A stretch of 5,670 nt of DNA from Methylovirgula sp. (GTDB taxonomy: Bacteria; Pseudomonadota; Alphaproteobacteria; Rhizobiales; Beijerinckiaceae), in assembly GCA_025356505.1 (NCBI GenBank), contig JANXSV010000205.1, positions 1 to 5,670 on the forward strand, read 5' to 3'. The notes below the pieces were generated by a model, which was not told the DNA's origin, made no database searches, and saw only the letters and a program-made list of their open reading frames with translations. The position numbers and the translations under genes were made by a program. Below are positions 1-2,872 of the stretch, piece after piece (position 1 is the first letter of the stretch; each line of letters opens with the position of its first letter).

Positions 1-695
1 GCCTCGCTCAACCTTTCCCGCAGTCGGGCCGAATTTTCCGCCTCGTGTTTGGCAAGCTGAACTTCGTGGTTGAGAATGTCGTTTTCAGCGTTGACGCGGG
101 CAATTTGCTGCTGCATGTCGCGCAATTGAACTTGCATATCCTCGATATGGATTTCGAGCCCCGCTTTAGCTGCCGTGATGCCGGCAAAACGCGTGGTGAG
201 GTCATCGAACCGGTTCGACAGATCACCGTGTTGCTGTTGGAGGACTGAGTGCTTGGCGCGCATATCAGCATGGCGCTGGCTTTCATCATGGTGGGCAAGA
301 GAGAGTGTCGAGGCCTGCGCCTGCGTGTCAACCAGTTCGAGCGTGGTCTGATTCAGCGCGGACGCTGTGTTTTTAAGCGCCGTTGAGACAAGCTCATGGG
401 CGCCTTGCAGTGTCACCAGCTGCGCGGTGCGGCGGCCCAGTTCTCCATAGGCTTCGGCTTTTGCATCTTGCGCCGCCTCAAATTTTTGTTCGGTCTGCCG
501 CTGGGCCACCGCATATTGGGCGCGTAACTGGTCGCGCTCTGCCAGAATTTCCTGCGGTGACAAGGGCATTTGCAATTCGAGTCGCCGCCGGGCCAGCCGC
601 ATGGCGCGCCGCGACAGGGCCGGAACTATCATAAGTCCGAGCAATGAGGCGCTCAAAACCCCCAGCGCAAATATCAAGAGTTGTTCAATAAGCAC
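1..695 (-). CDS. Membrane-anchored coiled-coil protein of unknown function (3' end beyond left edge)
   Basis: This frame is open from a GTG at 695 down to the window edge, giving 231 complete codons with no stop, so the C-terminus is missing. Residues about 6-27 (LLIFALGVLSASLLGLMIVPAL) form one hydrophobic segment, followed at once by a very basic stretch (SRRAMRLARRR). That suggests a single membrane anchor with the rest in the cytoplasm. The motif PLSPQEILAERDQLRAQYAV follows at about 44-63. From there to the edge the sequence is rich in Gln, Glu, Ala, Leu and Arg with few Pro or Gly, as in a long coiled coil. From memory, the anchor, RRR and PLS-EI-A-RDQLRA pattern matches a conserved hypothetical protein of Rhizobiales and relatives. 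No enzymatic domain is visible. An RmuC-like or chemoreceptor-like protein is a weaker alternative, because no nuclease-like or signalling domain falls in the visible part. It diverges from ssrA. Confidence 0.8.
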   Translation of the reverse strand, partial: MLIEQLLIFALGVLSASLLGLMIVPALSRRAMRLARRRLELQMPLSPQEILAERDQLRAQYAVAQRQTEQKFEAAQDAKAEAYGELGRRTAQLVTLQGAHELVSTALKNTASALNQTTLELVDTQAQASTLSLAHHDESQRHADMRAKHSVLQQQHGDLSNRFDDLTTRFAGITAAKAGLEIHIEDMQVQLRDMQQQIARVNAENDILNHEVQLAKHEAENSARLRERLSE

Positions 696-705
696 GTAGA
701 AACGA

Positions 706-713
706 CTTTCCTT
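706..713 (-). promoter_or_regulatory. Shine-Dalgarno site selecting the GTG start at 695
   Basis: Read on the minus strand, AAGGAAAG lies 10 nt before GTG at 695-693. The frame stays open upstream as far as 731, with an in-frame TAG at 732-734, but it offers no ATG, GTG or TTG there. GTG is therefore the only sensible start that keeps the whole hydrophobic anchor. The next start-like codon, a TTG six codons in, would lose several anchor residues and has no such ribosome binding site. Confidence 0.65.
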
Positions 714-837
714 GCAAAATACGGCGGCAGACTACCATGGATTTCACCCGTATATTTTCCCCAAGTATTTCTCTTGCGCAATTTTCACTTGAATTTCTTC
801 CGTGCCCCGGTTTTAGGCGGCCTGCAATAATAAGCCG

Positions 838-867
838 CTGAAAGGCCTTTCACTTCGGCGTCATAAT
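838..867 (+). promoter_or_regulatory. Candidate sigma-70-type promoter for ssrA
   Basis: CTGAAA at 838-843 (4 of 6 to TTGACA) and CATAAT at 862-867 (5 of 6 to TATAAT) are separated by 18 bp. Transcription would start near 874, a few bases before the first hairpin of the tmRNA acceptor piece. A second AT-rich hexamer, TATATG at 871-876, could be an alternative -10. The match is modest and the call rests partly on position. Confidence 0.35.
839..852. repeat. Perfect 14-bp palindrome TGAAAGGCCTTTCA
   Basis: The two 7-nt half sites are exact reverse complements with no spacer. The site lies in the divergent intergenic region between the coiled-coil gene and ssrA, and it overlaps the -35 and spacer of the candidate ssrA promoter. 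The position fits a protein-binding operator, but no regulator is known for it, and a palindrome of this length can arise by chance about once in 16 kb. Confidence 0.55.
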
Positions 868-964
868 GCTTATATGTACGGTGCTGATGCAAGTCAGCTA
901 TGGTGATAAACGTTCATTGTAATAAGCCTTTCGGACCCGGGGGCGGTACCCGGCGCCTCCACCA

Positions 965-989
965 CAAGCTCTCACAGAGAGCTTTTGAT
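965..989 (+). other. Intervening segment excised between the two tmRNA pieces
   Basis: These 25 nt lie between the acceptor CCA and the coding-piece GGGGGC. They contain a perfect 8-bp hairpin, AAGCTCTC (966-973) and GAGAGCTT (977-984), with a 3-nt loop ACA. In known permuted tmRNA genes this segment is removed during maturation by tRNA-type processing, leaving two RNAs held by base pairing. CCA is already encoded at 962-964, so maturation needs trimming rather than CCA addition. Confidence 0.85.
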
Positions 990-1072
990 GGGGGCGAAAT
1001 AGGATCGACGAGGGTGTAAAGAGTGGACTTTTGCCCGGTATGGTACCGTCGTTATCGGGCCATTTCTTAGTT

Positions 1073-1111
1073 GCAAATGACAACTATGCTCCGGTTGCTG
1101 TTGCTGCGTAA
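1073..1111 (+). other. tmRNA tag reading frame: ANDNYAPVAVAA, stop TAA
   Basis: The resume codon GCA at 1073 opens a 12-codon frame ending in TAA at 1109-1111. It is preceded by TTAGTT, which resembles the UAGUC element just before the resume codon in other tmRNAs. With the alanine carried by tmRNA itself the full tag is A plus ANDNYAPVAVAA. The AND-N-Y part corresponds to the SspB-contacting half of known tags, and the terminal VAA corresponds to the hydrophobic-Ala-Ala signal read by ClpX. Those residue roles come from work on E. coli and Caulobacter. Confidence 0.95.
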
Positions 1112-1167
1112 TGCGGTAACGAGACCGAAATCAAAGCCCTTGCGGTTAGCGCTGTAAGGCGGGGTTC

Positions 1168-1207
1168 GGAGGCACCTGGCAACAGAAGCCTCCACTTTCA
1201 TTTTATT
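1168..1207 (+). terminator. 3' helix of ssrA with T-rich tail, possible terminator
   Basis: GGAGGC (1168-1173) pairs with GCCTCC (1188-1193) around a loop carrying CACCTGGCAACAG. A T-rich stretch, TTTCATTTTATT, runs from 1196 to 1207. The helix is a structural part of the tmRNA coding piece, and the following T-rich tail would let it also serve in termination. The T tract is interrupted, so termination is only a suggestion. Confidence 0.4.
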
Positions 1208-1446
1208 GCTGCTTCATGGAACTGCTTCTTCATTCAGTTGCTTCTCTACTATATTGCTTGCTCGTTGTTGAGCATCGCTTTGACTCTATGCCTGTCTTTG
1301 AACATGTCGCGGCGCAATATAAGTGCCAAAATGTCTGCGCACCGAGTGTCGCATGTGCAACTTTTTTGCAGAAATACTAACATTACAGTGTTTGAACGCA
1401 TGGAATTGAATTATGCTCTGGCGTGGATGTGGTCTGAGGTTGGTTT

Positions 1447-2064
1447 ATGGCGAGCGATTTAATCCGGTATGATCTTATGGTGCAGGATGCTTTGCGAAAT
1501 GTGGTCCGCAAGGTGATGCAGGAAGCGGCCAAGGACGGCTTGCGCGGAGATCATCATTTTTTCATTACTTTCCGGACCAAAGCCGCGGGCATACGGTTGT
1601 CTGACCGGATGAAGGCGCGCTACCCGGACGACATGACCATCATCCTACAACATCAGTTTTGGGATTTGGCAGTAACCGAAAGTTATTTTGAAGTCGGTCT
1701 TTCGTTTGGCGGTGTGCCGGAACGATTGCTGATCCCTTACGACGCCCTGACGGCGTTCTCAGATCCGGCGGCTGAGTTCGGTCTCAAATTTGAGTTGCAT
1801 GCTGGGGATGAAACTGAGGCTGAAAGGCCAGCCGGAACGGTAACCAAACTGCCGTCCAGCGCCGGCCCAAAACTTGCGGGCAAGGACAGCAAGGAGGCCA
1901 AGGCGCCTGCGGCATCCATTAAGCCAAAGGCAGCTCCGACGCCAAAGCCGCAAGTTTCTGCGGTAAAGCCAGCGGAACCGGATGGGCCTGCTGTATCGCC
2001 CGAGCCGGTGAATCCGCCCAAAGACACAAAGATCGTTTCGATCGATTCTTTTCGTAAAAAATAG
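1447..2064 (+). CDS. sspB: ClpXP adaptor protein SspB (alphaproteobacterial type)
   Basis: SspB binds ssrA-tagged proteins and tethers them to ClpX for degradation by ClpXP in the cytoplasm. The 205-residue protein has the expected three parts. The folded tag-binding domain (about 1-118) carries the family-typical stretches HHFFITFRT (36-44), ILQHQFWDL (66-74), VGLSFGGVPERLLIPYDAL (83-101) and AAEFGLKF (108-115). A flexible linker rich in Ala, Pro and Lys follows (about 119-193). The C-terminal tail TKIVSIDSFRKK (194-205) is the likely ClpX-docking peptide, equivalent in role to the short basic tail of E. coli SspB. TGAGGT at 1435-1440, 6 nt before the ATG, supports the start. The gene lies about 250 bp downstream of ssrA, whose tag it should recognise. 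No convincing promoter was found just upstream. Confidence 0.95.
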   Translation: MASDLIRYDLMVQDALRNVVRKVMQEAAKDGLRGDHHFFITFRTKAAGIRLSDRMKARYPDDMTIILQHQFWDLAVTESYFEVGLSFGGVPERLLIPYDALTAFSDPAAEFGLKFELHAGDETEAERPAGTVTKLPSSAGPKLAGKDSKEAKAPAASIKPKAAPTPKPQVSAVKPAEPDGPAVSPEPVNPPKDTKIVSIDSFRKK

Positions 2065-2085
2065 ATCAGGCGTTTCATTGATCTA
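2062..2085. repeat. Inverted repeat at the sspB stop codon
   Basis: TAGATCA (2062-2068, including the sspB stop codon) and TGATCTA (2079-2085) are exact reverse complements with a 10-nt loop. The stem has only two G-C pairs and no T-run follows, so it does not look like a standard intrinsic terminator. It may be a weak mRNA 3' end structure or chance. Confidence 0.4.
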
Positions 2086-2153
2086 GACATTATCAAAGCC
2101 GGTTAAGGTCTTTGTTTGGATATTTGCTTGCGTGATGGTCTGGCTCCCGCGCG

Positions 2154-2183
2154 TTGTGATCCTTATACGAGAAAATCTATGAT
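2154..2183 (+). promoter_or_regulatory. Candidate sigma-70-type promoter for the DUF4169/RHH pair
   Basis: TTGTGA at 2154-2159 (4 of 6 to TTGACA) and TATGAT at 2178-2183 (5 of 6 to TATAAT) are 18 bp apart, in the AT-rich region between sspB and the DUF4169 gene. This would give a leader of about 120 nt. The surrounding AT-rich sequence makes chance matches likely. Confidence 0.3.
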
Positions 2184-2310
2184 GACACTAAGACGAATTC
2201 TTTTGTCACGTTAGATATGTTGTTGCTCGTCAATCATTTACAGTATTGAATGGAACTAGAGTGGTTTCTCCTGCGTTATTGGCGAGGTATCGAAGTGCAT
2301 AAGGCGAGAC

Positions 2311-2517
2311 ATGGGCGATCTGATTAATCTGAAAAAGCATAAGAAAGCTTCAGAAAAATCGAAGCGAGATGTTATCGCTAACCAAAATCGTCTCACGTTT
2401 GGTGTTTCAAAGCTGGAAAAACAGAATAGTTTACGTATAAACAGTGACAATTCACGTAAACTTTCCGCCCATAAAATAACTGAGTCAGAAGAAATTAAAC
2501 CCAAGGAATCCATATGA
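2311..2517 (+). CDS. DUF4169 family small protein
   Basis: A 68-residue, highly charged protein that starts MGDLINLKKHKK and continues with ANQNRLTFGVSKLEK (about 23-37). This fits the DUF4169 pattern as I recall it: MGD-INL, a basic helix, then N-R--FG--K. The function is unknown and no membrane segment or catalytic motif is visible. AAGG at 2301-2304, 6 nt before the ATG, supports the start. The stop codon overlaps the next gene's start as ATGA (2514-2517), indicating translational coupling. Lys and Asn/Ser are frequent where family members, as I recall them, carry Arg and Ala, in line with the low GC of this stretch. An inverted repeat lies in the 3' half of the gene. Confidence 0.85.
   Translation: MGDLINLKKHKKASEKSKRDVIANQNRLTFGVSKLEKQNSLRINSDNSRKLSAHKITESEEIKPKESI
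2428..2462. repeat. 9-bp inverted repeat inside the DUF4169 gene
   Basis: AGTTTACGT (2428-2436) and ACGTAAACT (2454-2462) are exact reverse complements separated by 17 nt. It could form an mRNA hairpin about 50 nt before the start of the following RHH gene, or be a binding site for a dimeric protein. Nothing in the sequence proves either. Confidence 0.5.
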
Positions 2518-2756
2518 AAGATGATCCAATTGCATCAGGCCGGGTCATAAAACGCTCATTGGTCGTGGCAGGGCACTCAACCTCTGTTTCGCTCGAAGAA
2601 GAATTCTGGATGGCGCTGAAAGCCAATGCAGCAATGCGCGCCTTGTCTGTCGCCGGATTGGTGGCCGAAATCGACCGCACACGAAAAGGTGCCAACCTTT
2701 CGTCATCCCTGCGGGTATTTTGCTTGCGCCAAGCCCAAAAAAGACAGGCCTCATAG
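2514..2756 (+). CDS. Ribbon-helix-helix domain protein (RHH_4 type)
   Basis: An 80-residue protein matching the alphaproteobacterial RHH_4 family (PF13467). The order is a basic beta strand, KRSLVVAGHSTSVSLE (about 13-28), then helix EEFWMALKANAAMRAL (29-44), then VAGLVAEIDRTRKG (46-59), then NLSSSLRVFCLRQAQKR (61-77). Ribbon-helix-helix proteins usually dimerise through the strand and use it to contact DNA, so DNA binding is likely by family, but the target and role are unknown. AAGGA at 2503-2507, 6 nt before ATG, lies inside the DUF4169 gene, and the start overlaps that gene's stop. From memory the DUF4169/RHH_4 pair recurs in alphaproteobacteria, often near fumC or sspB, so it is probably an operon. 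It is followed by 116 bp and then the convergent AsmA-family gene. Confidence 0.88.
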   Translation: MKDDPIASGRVIKRSLVVAGHSTSVSLEEEFWMALKANAAMRALSVAGLVAEIDRTRKGANLSSSLRVFCLRQAQKRQAS

Positions 2757-2872
2757 AAAAATCCTCAAACCCATTAACACTCAGATGGAGCGACACGCGC
2801 CGTTCTGTCGTGCGGCTAACCTTATGTCGCCGAGGTTATTGGCTGCTGGGGTCAGTTTTGGGGCAGGCATGG

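Larger units (their letters stand above)
880..1196 (+). ncRNA. ssrA: Circularly permuted two-piece tmRNA (alphaproteobacterial type)
   Basis: tmRNA rescues stalled ribosomes and adds a degradation tag to the unfinished protein. The order here is permuted: the piece ending in CCA comes first (to 964) and the piece with the 5' tRNA-like strand and tag comes second (from 990). The acceptor piece ends GCGCCTCCACCA. The coding piece starts GGGGGCGAAATAGGATCGACG. GGGGGCG (990-996) pairs with CGCCTCC (954-960) to form a 7-bp acceptor stem with a G3-U70 wobble, the alanyl-tRNA synthetase identity element, and a discriminator A before CCA. The T-arm is CCGGG/CCCGG (937-953). A pseudoknot-like helix, GCCCGGTA (1033-1040) with TATCGGGC (1053-1060), precedes the tag frame. 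The coding piece ends in the helix GGAGGC/GCCTCC (1168-1193). A small hairpin, GCTGA/TCAGC (883-898), opens the acceptor piece. The outer ends are estimated to within about 10 nt. Confidence 0.95.

Noticed and set aside
8..331. Minus-strand 107-residue frame at the left edge
   Set aside because: It lies in another frame of the coiled-coil gene, which has an anchor, coiled-coil composition, a ribosome binding site and no stop over 231 codons.
45..634. Plus-strand frames at 45-248 and 383-634
   Set aside because: They are antisense to the coiled-coil gene, without ribosome binding sites or recognisable protein patterns.
898..1083. Minus-strand 61-residue frame across ssrA
   Set aside because: It is antisense to the tmRNA, whose structure fully explains the sequence.
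1392..1417. TTGAAC and TATGCT as an sspB promoter
   Set aside because: The spacer is only 14 bp, too short for a sigma-70 type promoter.
1238..1462. Plus-strand 74-residue frame between ssrA and sspB
   Set aside because: It starts at a TTG without a ribosome binding site, overlaps the well-supported sspB start, and resembles no family. The hydrophobic start is probably chance, so I treat 1197-1446 as intergenic.
1737..2096. Minus-strand frames antisense to sspB
   Set aside because: They are low-complexity shadows (Gly, Ala, Ser-rich) of the Pro/Ala/Lys-rich SspB linker.
2757..2872. Terminator between the convergent RHH and AsmA-family genes
   Set aside because: Only a 5-bp dyad CGACA/TGTCG with a 10-nt loop was found and no T-run follows on either strand.
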